A DNA stretch of 64,000 nucleotides from Phaseolus vulgaris (taxonomy: Eukaryota; Streptophyta; Magnoliopsida; Fabales; Fabaceae), in NCBI RefSeq assembly GCF_000499845.2, contig NC_023753.2, forward strand, positions 9,873,791-9,937,790, read 5' to 3'. Numbering within the stretch: the stretch's first letter is position 1; each line of letters begins with the position of its first letter. Positions 1-12,232 of this stretch are shown here, one piece after another. Position numbers and translations under genes: made by a program. The notes beneath the pieces are model-generated. The model made no database searches and was not told the DNA's origin. It saw nothing but the letters and a program-made list of their open reading frames with translations.

Positions 1-1028
1 CGTCATCGTATAGAAATGTTGTAAAAAAAGATTAATGTAATTCTTTAGAGGTTCACTCTCGTACTGTTCAATATAAAAAATCAACACTTCGAGGAAGCTT
101 AACCTTATTAATAACAAATTGCATAATTTTGTTATTTATGATAATAGTTAATTATCCTAACTATTAATAAATATTTTTAATATATATATATATATTATCT
201 AAACTAATGAAAACACAGACGCTCTTGCACTTCAGCATTCACAATTTTTATTTTTATAATTATTATATATGCATATATATATATATATATTTATTAAAAT
301 TAACTATAAATTTATATTGATAAAATAATTTTATAATAAATTAAATGTTATGAAATATATAATTTATTGATTTCTTTTCATGAAGTTAAAAAAGAAAAAA
401 AGAAGAAGGAAGAAGCAACACTTGACGATTACACTTTCATGTATTGAAAAAATTGGTCTCATAACTAAAATGTTATGAATTAAGAGACAAAAAAAAAAAA
501 AAAATACAATGTAAGATTAATAAACTACTCTAATAGACAAATAGTACAACACTAGAGCACTTCCTCCCACAATGCTAGTTTGGATAGTTATATCCACGAC
601 AATGGTAGTTTCCATCGGTGAAAGTTCCTCATGCCTAGGCTCAGATCCATGATAAATGAACATGCACATTATTAAGCTCAGTCATTGTTATCGTTTGGTT
701 ATATTCACGGGGTATATAGGGGTGTGAGCCTATCCAACGACGACCAATTGTTTTGCGGTAACATTATGTGCTGATGTGCCTGACACTTCTCTATCTCAGT
801 CTATGTGTTTCTTCTGGGTTGCCTTGTTCTCTCTCTATATATTATCTAAATTATTTACATAATATTTTTTCTCACTTTTTTATATTATTTATTTTAAATG
901 ATAAAAAAAAATCACACACGTATTCATCATATATCATATAGTCGTTTGTTACCATATATATAATATCTCAAAATTTATATTACAATATTTCCAAATACAG
1001 GGTTTTAAATCAAATTACTATGTGTGTG
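1..1028. other. AT-rich intergenic DNA
   Basis: No coding region is supported here. The stretch is AT-rich with short TA runs near 180-196 and 268-290, an A-run near 490, and many stops in all frames. Nothing recognisable as a gene or a complete mobile element was seen. Confidence 0.6.
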
Positions 1029-1906
1029 TTTGGATTGGGAGTGAATGTGTGAGGATTTGAGGGAGTGGATGTGTGAGGATGTGAGAAGAAAGTGAGGTTG
1101 TGTTGGATTGGGGTGTGTTAGAGTGGATGTGTGAGGAAAATTTATGAGATTTTGTGAGTGATATGATGATTATGAGGGAGTTTTAATTTCTTTTTAAATT
1201 GTTAAATGTTACTTTACAAATTTATCCTTGCCTATTAAATTTTTTTTAATAATGAAATGAGTTATTTTTGTTTAAAAATAAACAACTTTCACATATTTCT
1301 TAGATATAAAAATTAAAATTAGAAAATAAATATATATTAAATATAAATAGATATAATTTAAAAATTATAATTAGAAAAAAATGTATTCAACAAATTAAAT
1401 AAAAACAAAACTTTAAATAATTTCTTAAAATATTAAACATGCATTATAAAATTAGAAAATAAATAAAATCTTATATAAATAAAAGATAATATTTAATAGG
1501 CAAGGATAATTAAAAAAATACTAAAAAAAAATATATAGCATAATTAACAATAGAAAATAATTTCATAAAAAACTATTATCAAATAAATTACTAACTCATA
1601 AACATAATAATTATAAAAAAAATATTAATATAAACACATCAACAAATTAAATAAAAAGAGAACTTCAAATAATTTCTTAAAATATTAAATATATACTATA
1701 AAATTAGAAAATAAATCACATCTTATATAAATAAATAAAAAATTATTTTTTAATATTAAAAACCCTTGTAGATGAATGAGGGTAAATTTGGAAATAACAT
1801 ATGTTGATGTGGCTTTCCCTCTATGTCTTTTCATTTTGAGGGGAGAGGATATTTACTGTTCACAGGTATACCCTCTCCTCCTCTTTCCTGCAAAACCGAT
1901 CCAAAC
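1029..1906. repeat. Possible foldback element with internal direct repeats
   Basis: The outer ends are inverted (GTTTGGATTGG at 1029, complement of GTTTGGATCGG at 1906). A second inverted pair lies inside: TTATCCTTGCCTATTAAA near 1222 against its complement near 1492-1510. A direct repeat of about 96 bp occurs at 1388-1484 and again at 1640-1735, period 252, with most bases conserved. The left end is GT-rich with repeated 'gtgtgagga' words. No protein is encoded and no target duplication could be settled, so the class of element is unknown; a MITE or foldback transposon is the simplest reading. Confidence 0.4.
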
Positions 1907-2751
1907 CATTGATATCATCTAATTTATTTTCTTGTGAACAGTACATCCATAAAAGCAAACATAGTCTTAAATAATTTAAATATTTTCTTAGATAGCAAAT
2001 GGTGAAAAGATGTTGAGTTTTGAGTAACTTATTTAACTATTTATATTTTGTAAATATTTGAACCAAAACATTTTGAATTTTTGAATCGCTAAAGTCTAAA
2101 ACTCACTTTTAAATTATATTATTTATATTAAAATATGAATTTATAATAAAAATATTTGATTAAATGGTTCTAGACTATTGTCAATATAATAATAACACAG
2201 TCAATTTTTATTAATTTATTTTACTAATTACATTTTAGATATGTTATTGAACTATTGGTTTATACTGTGTATTTGTTAGTTTCTGTACATTTAAAAAAAA
2301 GAGCTTATGTACCTTTTAGAAAAAGAAAAAAAAAGAAAAATGGGATGGAAAATTTTAGCCGTTGCTAACATGTTTAATATGGCAAAGAATTTAAAAAGTG
2401 AGACCTAATTTGTTTTGGCTTTCAACTTGGAACTGGAACTGATCTAGGAGATACTGAAATCTAATCAAAACTCACTGTAATTTAATCACTAACATGGAAA
2501 ACATATGAAAACTAATTAAAAGAAAGTAAATGTAATTATATAGCTGTAAATAAGGGTGAAAGGAAATTGATAGTATAATATTTCTAAATATTATTTGACA
2601 AATATAAATATAATAATTAAAAGTTAAATGATTAATATTTATATTCTTGAAGTGAACGTATTATATTATATATTATATATATCCAAATATTTTCTTAAAA
2701 AATTCCTTATCCAAGCATGTAGTAATTAATAGCATAACTGATAGAGTTGTA
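1907..2751. other. Intergenic DNA upstream of chorismate synthase
   Basis: No gene was seen. AT-rich, with poly-A/G runs near 2296-2340 and a TA-rich run at 2659-2687. Confidence 0.55.
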
Positions 2752-2772
2752 TTAATAATAATAATAATAATT
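2752..2772. repeat. (AAT)n microsatellite
   Basis: Seven consecutive trinucleotide units of TAA, about 315 bp upstream of the chorismate synthase start codon. A likely length-variable marker site. Confidence 0.85.
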
Positions 2773-2956
2773 AGGAATGGCGAAGTAAGTAGTAATACTA
2801 GAATTTGTACCAAACACGAGATGGACGTAGGCTGGTCCGTGCCCGCACACCAAACACGATATCGAAGGGCGAAGGGTGGTGGGTAGGTGGTGCCACTTGT
2901 GTTTCTCACCATTCATTATTACACCCATTGCCACCAAACCAAACCATACACCAACC

Positions 2957-2998
2957 TCCCTCTATTCTTCTTTTTCTCTCTCAACTCAACAACCAAAC
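2957..2998 (+). promoter_or_regulatory. CT-rich core-promoter/5'UTR tract of chorismate synthase
   Basis: A pyrimidine-rich tract (ctattcttctttttctctc and following) lies about 90-130 bp before the start codon. Plant genes without a clear TATA box often carry such Y patches near the transcription start. No convincing TATA box was seen at a suitable distance; the TA-rich run at 2659-2687 is probably too far upstream. The assignment is inference from composition and position. Confidence 0.35.
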
Positions 2999-3085
2999 TT
3001 AGTATCACATCATATCACTGTGTTTGCTTTTGTTCCCCATTCAATCTAATTCTCTGGCGTGTTACCAATTCCAATTCCAATTCCA

Positions 3086-6000
3086 ATGGCGTCTTCTCTC
3101 TCTACCAAACCATTCTCAACCGACGCTCTCTCTGCCTTCGCTTCTATCAATTCCGATCTTCGATCTCTCTCTCCCGGTTATCTCCGACTCTCGCTCCGTC
3201 CTCGTCTTCCCAAGAGACTCCGTCAGTCCTCTCTCTGTTCGTTAATAGTTTCATTTTCAGCTAATTCTTTGTTTTACGTGTTTCTTCTTCATCGCTTATA
3301 TTTTAATTCTTATTGTTTTTACGTGATCAGCTACTAGAATCTGCTCCTCGTTATTTTCCGTGATTTTCTTTTTCTGTTCGATCCTTTGCTTAGCTGAGTT
3401 GATTTTATCTGCTAAATATTTCAATTCGTTCGCTGAATTCGTGTATCTAGGTTTCCGGAATCGGTTGTACTTTGTTGTAAGGAATGTGTTGTGACATTGT
3501 TATTAAGCAATTCGTGTAAGAATCTCTGAAGCAAATCGTGTTAAATGAAATTGGATGTCTCTTCTCAAACCTCCGTCGTTTGTATTGCATATCTTTTGGC
3601 GACGCTGCTATCTAGCTTCTATGCTCACAGGTTGATGTAGGTGTGGTCTGAAAACCGTGTTTTTTTGTTGTTGCATGTCTTCTTTTAGGTGCTAGGAACT
3701 AAAATTTCATAAACCGTGTTTTTTTTTGGTTTTCATTATGATTTCAAATTCAATAAACACGTAGGATTAGTGTCTATGATAAATGCAACGAATTAAGGAA
3801 AATATATGGTTCCGATGCCAGTTACATTACATGTTAAGAATTTTAAACTAATGGAATTGGGATGGATGGTTTTTAATTTTCTTAGAGTGTTGACATATTA
3901 CAGAGATACAGGCGGCTGGAAGTACTTATGGGAATCACTTTCGTGTGACTACATACGGAGAATCCCATGGAGGAGGTGTTGGTTGTGTCATCGATGGATG
4001 TCCACCTCGTATACCTCTCTGTGAAGCTGACATGCAGATGGATCTTGACAGAAGGTACTTGCCTCTGAGATCATCTATTTATCTTCATTGAACCACTTGC
4101 ACTGTGTGACAAAACACTCTGGTGTTTGGATTGAAATCTGTGCTAAACTGCTAGTTAGGGAATATGACATTTATGAATGATAGGTAGTGATTGCTTCTGA
4201 TGCACCATGTCTTCAAAAAATAACTGCGTGATTTCTCATGTATAGGAGGCCAGGTCAGAGCCGAATTACAACTCCTAGAAAGGAGACTGATACATGTAAA
4301 ATATTTTCAGGAGTCTCCGAAGGTCACTATTTCTTCTGACTATTATTAGCTTGGAAAATTGTATGTTTCATGAAAAGATGTTTGAAGTATAATCTGTTAA
4401 TTGCAGGACGTACTACTGGAACTCCAATTCATATATTTGTGCCCAATACGGATCAAAGAGGAAATGTGAGTATCTAATTCTAGAGCTTGTTTATGACAAA
4501 CAAAAACTATTATCATAATTCAGGGATGCTGATAAAATATTGTACTCTGGGGAACTTTTTCAGGACTATAGTGAGATGTCATTAGCTTATAGGCCTTCCC
4601 ATGCAGATGCTACCTATGACATGAAGTATGGTGTTAGATCAGTTCAGGTACTGACTTTTTTATTGTAATGAGTCCAACATTTTTTCAATGGGATATTTAT
4701 ATGTAATAAGCTCATACATCTGAACTCTATTATGTTTAAGGGTGGTGGTAGATCTTCTGCAAGAGAAACAATTGGAAGGGTTGCTTCTGGTGCTGTTGCT
4801 AAGAAAATCCTTAAAGACTTTTCTGGAACTGAGGTGTTACTTGTCTCTTGAGTTTATTTTTCTTTGTGGTATTCCTTTGTGTTTTTCTGTTTTATAACTG
4901 GCCAAGAAGAATATTTTAAGAACATCATAGCCTTTCTATATCCCTGTTTATATTCTAATTTTACATATTCATATTTTGCTTCTTTTGTTTGCATCTAGAA
5001 CTGCATAAACCACAGATTGCTATAAGTTTTAGCCGTTAAAATTAATCATTATATAATTGCTCCAAAGTTAGAGGATGCGCACAGTGACCACCAACATATG
5101 AATTTAACCTTCTATGCAAAAATAAGAAGCATTTTAATTCTAAATTAGATCTACACATAGCTTGTCTCTCGGTGAGGCCTATTAGCTGCAGATGTCATGT
5201 GTGGTAATCCTATTAAACACTGCTATTAAAGTGAAAAACTTGGCTTTAAAGGACCTCTTGAGATGCAAATACACTTGTAGTTTTACAATTCATATTTTTG
5301 CTTCTTGGTTTTTGGTTCTTTTGTTTGCATCTAGAACTGCATAAACCACAGATTGCTATAAGTTTTAGCCATTAAAACTAATCATGATATAATTGCTCCA
5401 AAGTTAGAGTATGCGCTCAGTGACCACCAACATATGAATTTAACCTTCTATGCAAAAATAAGAAGCATTCTAATTCTAAATTAGTTCTACACATAGCATG
5501 TCTCTCGGTGAGGCCTATTAGCTGCAGATGTCATGTGTACTAATCCTGTTAAACACTGCTATTAAAGTGAAAGACTTGGCTTTAAAGGACCTCTTGAGAT
5601 GCAAATACACTTGTAATTTTACATATTCATATTTTTGCTTCTTGGTTTTTGGTTCTTTTGTTTGCATCTAGAACTGCATAAACCACAGATTGCTATAAGT
5701 TTTAGCCGTGAAATTAATCATGATATAATTGCTCTAAAGTTAGAGGATGCGCACAGTGACCACCAACATATGAATTTAACCTTCTATGCAAAGAAGCATT
5801 CTAATTCTAAATTAGATCTACACATAGCATGTTTCTCGATGAGGCCTATTAGCTGCAGATGTCATGTGTGCTAATCCTGTTAAACACTGCTATTAAAGTG
5901 AAAGACTTGGCTTTAAAGGACCTCTTGAGATGCAAATACATTTGTCAAGAAGGAAGTTTTAATGATTTTGACTTAGAAACCTAAGAGATTTTAAATAACA

Positions 6001-9000
6001 CCAGAAGAATCCAAAGTGCTATACCTTCCCTCTGGATCAGTTGTAGATTCACGTAGAAGTATAAGAGATTTATTTCTCAAGCCTAGCTATCACACGAGTT
6101 TCTGCTCAAATGAAAGTTCCAACTTCCAAGTAAATTTGGACCCTGAATGAAACAAAAGTTCTCAATGGTTATTTATGTATGGAAAACAGATGAGAAAGGT
6201 GTCAAAAGCTTCTAACAAAACGAAGAAAACATTCCTTACCCTAAATTCCTTCTATAATGCTATATTACTGTTATCTCCTAAATTAATGGAAATGATGACT
6301 AAGAAACATTATCCTAAGAAATAAATTACTAGTATGAGTTGCAGTGATCACTGAGTCAACATCATATCCATATTGATCTTGATGTCATTTTCATTTAAAA
6401 CACATATACTTGCCTGAGTTTGAAGATTTCAAAGATTATTACCCCAAGAATTGAACTTTCAAAGACTACCATAGATTGCATTGACACTGGGTTGGCATCC
6501 TATCCCTACTGATCATATGTAAGGTCAGCTTGTACTTGTCTGTTAGGGCCTAACTTTGCCAGATCAATCTCTCTCTGTGCTGACATTCTTTTTACAAAAT
6601 GCAAATCTTTAGTCACCACTGGATGGTTGATATAGATATAATAACGTACATACCTGTCACAAGTTTTATTTGCCAATTCCTTAAGAAACATCCTGGCTAA
6701 AGGTTCCTTATTTTTCAGATTCTTGCATATGTGTCTCAAGTCCATAAGGTTATTCTTCCCGAGGACCTTATCAATCATGACGCTCTGATGCTTCATCAGG
6801 TATTAAAGTTAATATTCATATTTGTGCGTGCACTGGTGGCATAGTGCTTCCTTTGTAAAGTTGTTTGAAGTAAATTTCGTGTATTTTAAACATGGAAGTG
6901 ACTATCTGTTTTATTTTTTATGTTTTCTTTAATGGTTTTTGAATATAGCCAAGTATTAAATATTTTGATTGAGTCTGCTTATTGGCAATGGAATACATTT
7001 TACAATTTATGCTTCTTGTTTGATTTAAACTGAAACTTCAACATTCTGAGCATTACCCATAAATATTACTTAGGAAATGACTTTTACCATTACTAAGGAA
7101 ATGGGTGATAAATACTTTTACCATCTCAAGGCCAAAGCTGAATTTCAGGTCAATATGCACTAGCACATATATTGGTCTCGTAAATTTTGATCTTACAACA
7201 GATTATAGAATACAATTGTATAATTAGTGCTTGATAAGTTATTGATACTTACATGTGAAATCTATTTATTTTTAACTATAACGAGTTAAAAGGGGGGGAG
7301 GACCATTCCTATAAAATGGATAAATTTTCATTATCTTGAAAACATGGTCTAATGCATTTAACTGGAATATATATGATGTGAATCTGCACTAGACTTCTGT
7401 TATTTACCAAATAACTGTCTATCTGCTGCTAACTTCTCCTAGAATTCATACAGTGACCTATCCAATGTGTTATGCACTTGCAGGGAAAATAAGTAAACTA
7501 ATACTAATTTAAAATAATCAATGTATGAATATCCTATTATTTATTTTATTGAACCGGTGCTATCATACTGTCGTGTAAGGATGTGGTCTTCCAAATTGAT
7601 TGCTTATTGTTATAACTTATATCGACAATACTTTTTATTGATGTTATCATTATTATATTCTTGCAATTCCGAAGCCAAATTCGTGGTTTGCCACTTTTAT
7701 TGAACAGGTGCCATCATACTATCCTGTTCAGAATGCTGTCCTCCAATTTAATTGCTTATTGTTATAACTATTGAGATTACTTTTTATTGATGTTATTATC
7801 ATTAATTATGAAGCTAAATTCCTGGTTTGCCAATATTTTTTGGAAATTTTCCAGATTGAGAGTAATATTGTTCGATGTCCAGACCCTGAATATGCAGAGA
7901 AGATGATAGCTGCAATTGATGCTGTGCGAGTGCGAGGTGATTCTGTTGGTGGTGTTGTAACATGCATTGTTAGGAACTGTCCTCGTGTAAGTCTTTCCAC
8001 CTGTCTCTATCAAGCTGAAATAATTTGGCAAAATAGCAAGTAGAGATAAAAGCGATAACAACTGTACAGGTTTTTATTAGTAAACTCAGCTATCACATGG
8101 TTAGTTGGCTTTAAATAGAAATACAACTACATTATTTTTTTCGGCTCAAATACAATGTTGCTCAATATCGGGTTATAGTGATGTAACATAAGTGTCTTAG
8201 TGTTGCTAATGGTCTCTTTGTTTTTTATGTCATTCATTTTGGCAAATTCTCCCTCCACCCCCATATCTTTCCCCTGCACCTCCATATTAATTTTGAATAG
8301 TTAATTTTAACCTTTTTAAAATTTTTAAATAATCCTAAATGAAGTATAAACTCACATTTTTAAGTAACCTCAATTGCATCCCCGCACCCCATACCTTTCT
8401 TCCAGCTACAACACTTCCATTCTTCTCCAGCTGCAGCAGCATTTGAGTGAGCAGTTCCATTATTGACGTGTGTGAGAGGGTTGATGAGAAGATTCGTTGT
8501 ATTTGACATTTATTAGTGTGAAATTAATTTTTTTTAGTTTTGTACTCCATTTTTGCACCTCGCTGGTTTTCTTTTTGGGTTTTATGAAAACGAAAACACA
8601 ACCACCACTAGTAAAAACACCACAAAGCTTACTTCAACCACCAACATTTACCACCAGCCACCACAAGCAACAAGCACCACTTCAAAAATGAAGAAGACAC
8701 CACACTCTCCATCATACTAAGAAGGATATTGTTGGAAATAAAAAGAAGTATAATTTGCCTTCATTTTTTACATTCTACTGATTAACTTGGGCTTCCTTAC
8801 TTTTAAAATAAACCCGACATTAGCCTTTTCATTTCCAGGCCATTAACCTTTGAGTAGCACCATTCTATGACCTAAATTTCTTTTCCTCCTTTTAAACTTA
8901 GACATCAACCCTTCTCTTCCAATACTCAAAACACTCATACATTTTCTTCCAGTCTAGCAACACCTGCGTTTTTACATGTAAAATACCCTTCTTTTACATT

Positions 9001-11242
9001 TTGCTTTCTCCTTTCTTAAATCTTCCCCTTCTTGTTTCTATAATATCTTCCTCCTTTTGCTTTTCTCTTTTTTTTAAACCCGTCTTCTTCCAAATTTGAA
9101 GTTGTTTTTTTCTTCTTATTCTCTCTTGTACAATAAAAATGTGCTTACTATGTGGCTTCTGCTATTTTCCCGTGACGCTATCCACTGTATGACACAATGG
9201 CTTTTAAGCTTTTTGCAATTTTCTATTGACAACTCTGCTTAAATGTGTTTTTCATCTCAACAGATTAATCCATTTTGGTTCTTTTCTTTTCTTTGATGCA
9301 ATCCCTGATTTTGTTAAAAATAACATGTTTTTAGTCCCTGTCACTAGATTTGCTTTGTAAAGTGATGCGGAGGCATAATCAAATTGTGCCATATGTCATT
9401 GATCCGTTTGTCATATCATCACTTTAAGGGAGTAAATCTAATCATAGGGGCTAAATGCAATAAAATCTGAAGTCAAAATGGAAACAATTTTTTAGGTAGC
9501 AAAATCAAAGTTTGCTAATTTTTATGGGAAGATAAAACATATTTAAGCTCTTTTTTTTCTGTTCTAAGAATATTTCTAACTTTTTATCTTTGACCCTGCC
9601 TGTAATAGTGCTTGCTTAATGAATCTTGTGCAGAAAATGGTGGAAATTTGGCCATAACTAGACTCTGAAAGCTGTACTCTTTAGTCATCTACGAGTTTTA
9701 GAACTTCCCTTCCTTGCATAGCATAATTTACTTTTAAAAAAATTAAGTTGTAGCCCATGCCCATAAATATCAGATTGCTCTTTAATAATTAGCATGAGAG
9801 AGAAAACACTCTGCTTTGAAACCATGCTTGCTGTTTTGCAATTTTGAATCTCCCTTAATATCTTGTAAAGGCACCTCTTAGTTCTCATCCTAACTCCAGC
9901 TAATTTTTATTTATATTATTCAGTTTTTTATATTAATTTTCCACTTATAATAAAAATGATCTTATTATTTCTCAGGGTCTTGGTTCACCAGTGTTTGACA
10001 AACTTGAGGCTGAGTTGGCTAAAGCTGTTATGTCTTTGCCTGCAACCAAGGGCTTTCAGTTTGGTTCTGGGTTTGCAGGTACTGAAGCATACTTGTCTTA
10101 CTGATACCAATTAAACAACGTCATTTTCTTTGATAACTTGAGTCTGAGGTGTGTTCTGATGGCTTAATGAAATCATTATAGGCACCTTTTTGACTGGGAG
10201 TGAACACAATGATGAGTTCTATATAGATGAACATGGAAAGACAAGAACAAGAACAAATCGCTCTGGTGGGATACAGGTATTTATACTTGTTCTATAATTA
10301 CTAATTAGTTGTTTCTAGATGTTCACGATGATGGTCATGTGTCTATATTTGTTTTACTTAAATTATCTGTATTGACAATCAGGGTGGAATTTCCAATGGG
10401 GAAATCATTAATATGAGAATAGCTTTCAAGCCAACATCGACTATTGCAGTAAGTTTAATCTCTTCTCTTTCTATCTTCATCACTGTCCCATTCATCCATT
10501 AAACACACATACTAGCCAATCTAACATGTTCACGATATCTTTCACAATGCTTATTCTTGTTAGACTATCTAGGATATTTTAGAGTAACTTTAGTAGTCTC
10601 TTGAGATTGATTTTTGTATTTCATTATTTTTGTATTACCATATGTATTTTACATTAAGTGAACATGGTGTTACACTTTTGCAGAAGAAGCAACATACTGT
10701 GACACGGGATAAAAAGGAAACAGAGCTGATAGCCCGTGGTCGCCATGATCCTTGTGTTGTTCCAAGAGGTTAATAACCGTGCTTTTTTTGTTAGAATGCT
10801 GTTTGTATTATCTTTAGTTCACTTTTTTCACTTCATCTCTAATATAATTCATCTAAGTTGCTGAGAGGACAATCTTTAGAAATGTTAACATTGAACTGAA
10901 GGGCAAGATAATTCGTTACACGACAACTTTTCCTTAAACGACATCTAAATCTAATGTCAGAAAGAAAGGAGAATTGAGTATTATGCGTGTGTGCATGGTT
11001 TTCAATCATGACAACATTTCAAGTTTTTGACTCTTGCTAGAATTTAAATCACTAGAAAATAAAATCTCTGAATATTTTGTTGGACTGGGCTTGCAGCTGT
11101 ACCCATGGTAGAGGCAGTGGTAGCTTTGGTTCTTGTGGACCAGTTGATGGCACAATATGCACAGTGTAATCTGTTTCCCGTAAACTTAGATTTTCAAGAA
11201 CCCATGGTGGCCGCATTATCGCCAGAAGAAGTACCTTTCTGA
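3086..11242 (+). CDS. CS: Chorismate synthase, plastid (13 exons)
   Basis: This enzyme converts 5-enolpyruvylshikimate-3-phosphate to chorismate, the last shikimate-pathway step, with reduced FMN, in plastids. Exons: 3086-3221, 3904-4054, 4246-4322, 4407-4465, 4564-4647, 4741-4833, 6719-6799, 7855-7986, 9976-10078, 10182-10276, 10383-10448, 10684-10768, 11097-11242. All introns are GT/AG and the phases join into one frame of 435 codons ending in TGA, the usual length for plant enzymes. The first ~48 residues are rich in Ser, Leu and Arg and fit a transit peptide. The three family signatures are present: [10 protein letters not shown] near residue 63, [13 protein letters not shown] near 170 and [15 protein letters not shown] near 377. 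The start is the first ATG giving the transit peptide. Introns 6 and 8 are long and repeat-bearing. No coding defect was seen, so the gene is probably functional. Confidence 0.96.
4956..5944. repeat. Tandem triplication inside chorismate synthase intron 6
   Basis: Three head-to-tail copies (about 4956-5277, 5278-5613, 5614-5944) with a period of 336-337 bp; the anchor CTGCATAAACCACAG recurs at 5001, 5337 and 5674. Copies differ by scattered substitutions and small indels: copy 1 lacks part of the 'cttggtttttggttc' stretch and copy 3 has a short deletion near 5790. The unit has no significant reading frame and resembles no element I recognise. Confidence 0.93.
7551..7835. repeat. Imperfect duplication in chorismate synthase intron 7
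   Basis: A block starting GAACCGGTGCTATCATACT at 7551 recurs as GAACAGGTGCCATCATACT at 7702 and continues through 'ttgcttattgttataact' and 'tttttattgatgttat' to 'aattcgtggtttgcca'. The period is about 150 bp, with a short deletion in copy 2. The second copy ends about 20 bp before the exon 8 acceptor. Confidence 0.8.
9237..9548. mobile_element. MITE in chorismate synthase intron 8
   Basis: The ends are imperfect inverted repeats: GCTTAAATGTGTTTTTCATC at the left and the complement of GCTTAAATATGTTTTATCTT at the right. The interior has the paired 'agtccctg' / 'aggggctaaatg' words typical of a very common legume MITE type (recalled, not searched). A possible 3-bp target duplication TCT flanks it. 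It is 312 bp and non-coding, between exons 8 and 9. Confidence 0.65.
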
Positions 11243-12223
11243 AGAATATGAAGAGGGTACGTAAATCAGTATTTGTCTGCCTTCTGGCTAGTTGACGGTT
11301 AATTCATTTTGATGAAAGTTCTAGTTTCCCTCTGGCGAGGATCCGTCTCCTAGTCATGTTCGCCTTGTGGCAGATATTTTTGCGGATGCAATTTATCTTC
11401 TTGTATTAGTGTTAAGTTAATCTGTGTTTCTTTTTATTTTCTCCTTTTTCATTTCGAGGGTGAACATTGTTTATAGAAAACCTGGTCGCAAAAGCACCGC
11501 GATGTATCCTTAAAGTGAACTGGAATTATATGCTGTGAGAAATATATAATAGTTTTTGGTCTAGCAAGTGTTGCTATGCATTTCAATAAATGAAAGCGTT
11601 GGGATGTTTAGCTGGCTCTCAATAATATATATTATGCATTGTGATTACGAACTACAATGTCAATGTTTTACTTTTATGCCTTTCTTTTTGCTTGTTTACA
11701 TGTTCTTAACTTCACCAATTTTTTGGCGAAGTTTTAGAGTAGGGGTGTGACAGATTCCTTAACTGTTAAAATATACTCGGGACACAATACTTTAATTTAT
11801 TTGGCATGTAGAAATAGTAATACTGTAAGTGCGTACCACAAATTACCTCACTAAATCATAAAATATAACAAAATATAGTTTACTCAAATTTACAAAACGC
11901 TCCCTTTTTCTTTCACGTTGTCTGAATTATGGACATCAATAGTGGCAACAGAAGGTTTCGGTGATTCTTGTTGTATCCATGCAAATGTTTTCAAATTGAA
12001 GGTCTCTTTTAATTATTTTTATTTCACTAGGAATAACTTCATAAAATGAAATAATGGTCATTGTAGGAGGGAGATTACTTAATATTTCTAAATAATCATT
12101 CTGAAATGAAGGCAAAATGGTTTTTTGTGATCAAAATTCCATGCTTTTTTAAAAGAGAAGAATAATGATGACATTTTAGCCATAAATTATTTCAACAAGA
12201 AAATTGGAGGTTGAGATATCTTT
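11243..12223. other. 3' flank of chorismate synthase, no further gene
   Basis: This holds the probable 3' UTR of chorismate synthase and AT-rich intergenic DNA up to the Mutator-like element. No other coding or structural signal was seen. Confidence 0.5.
11585..11590 (+). terminator. Candidate polyadenylation signal of chorismate synthase
   Basis: AATAAA about 345 bp after the stop codon, in T-rich surroundings. It is the first canonical hexamer downstream; plant signals are loose, so the true cleavage site may be nearer. Confidence 0.4.
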
Positions 12224-12232
12224 CATAGGGGT

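Noticed and set aside
5635..5874. 79-codon frame in intron 6
   Set aside because: It lies in the third copy of the intronic tandem repeat and is closed in the other copies by stops and shifts.
6506..6796. 96-codon minus frame
   Set aside because: It is antisense to chorismate synthase exon 7 and its intron.
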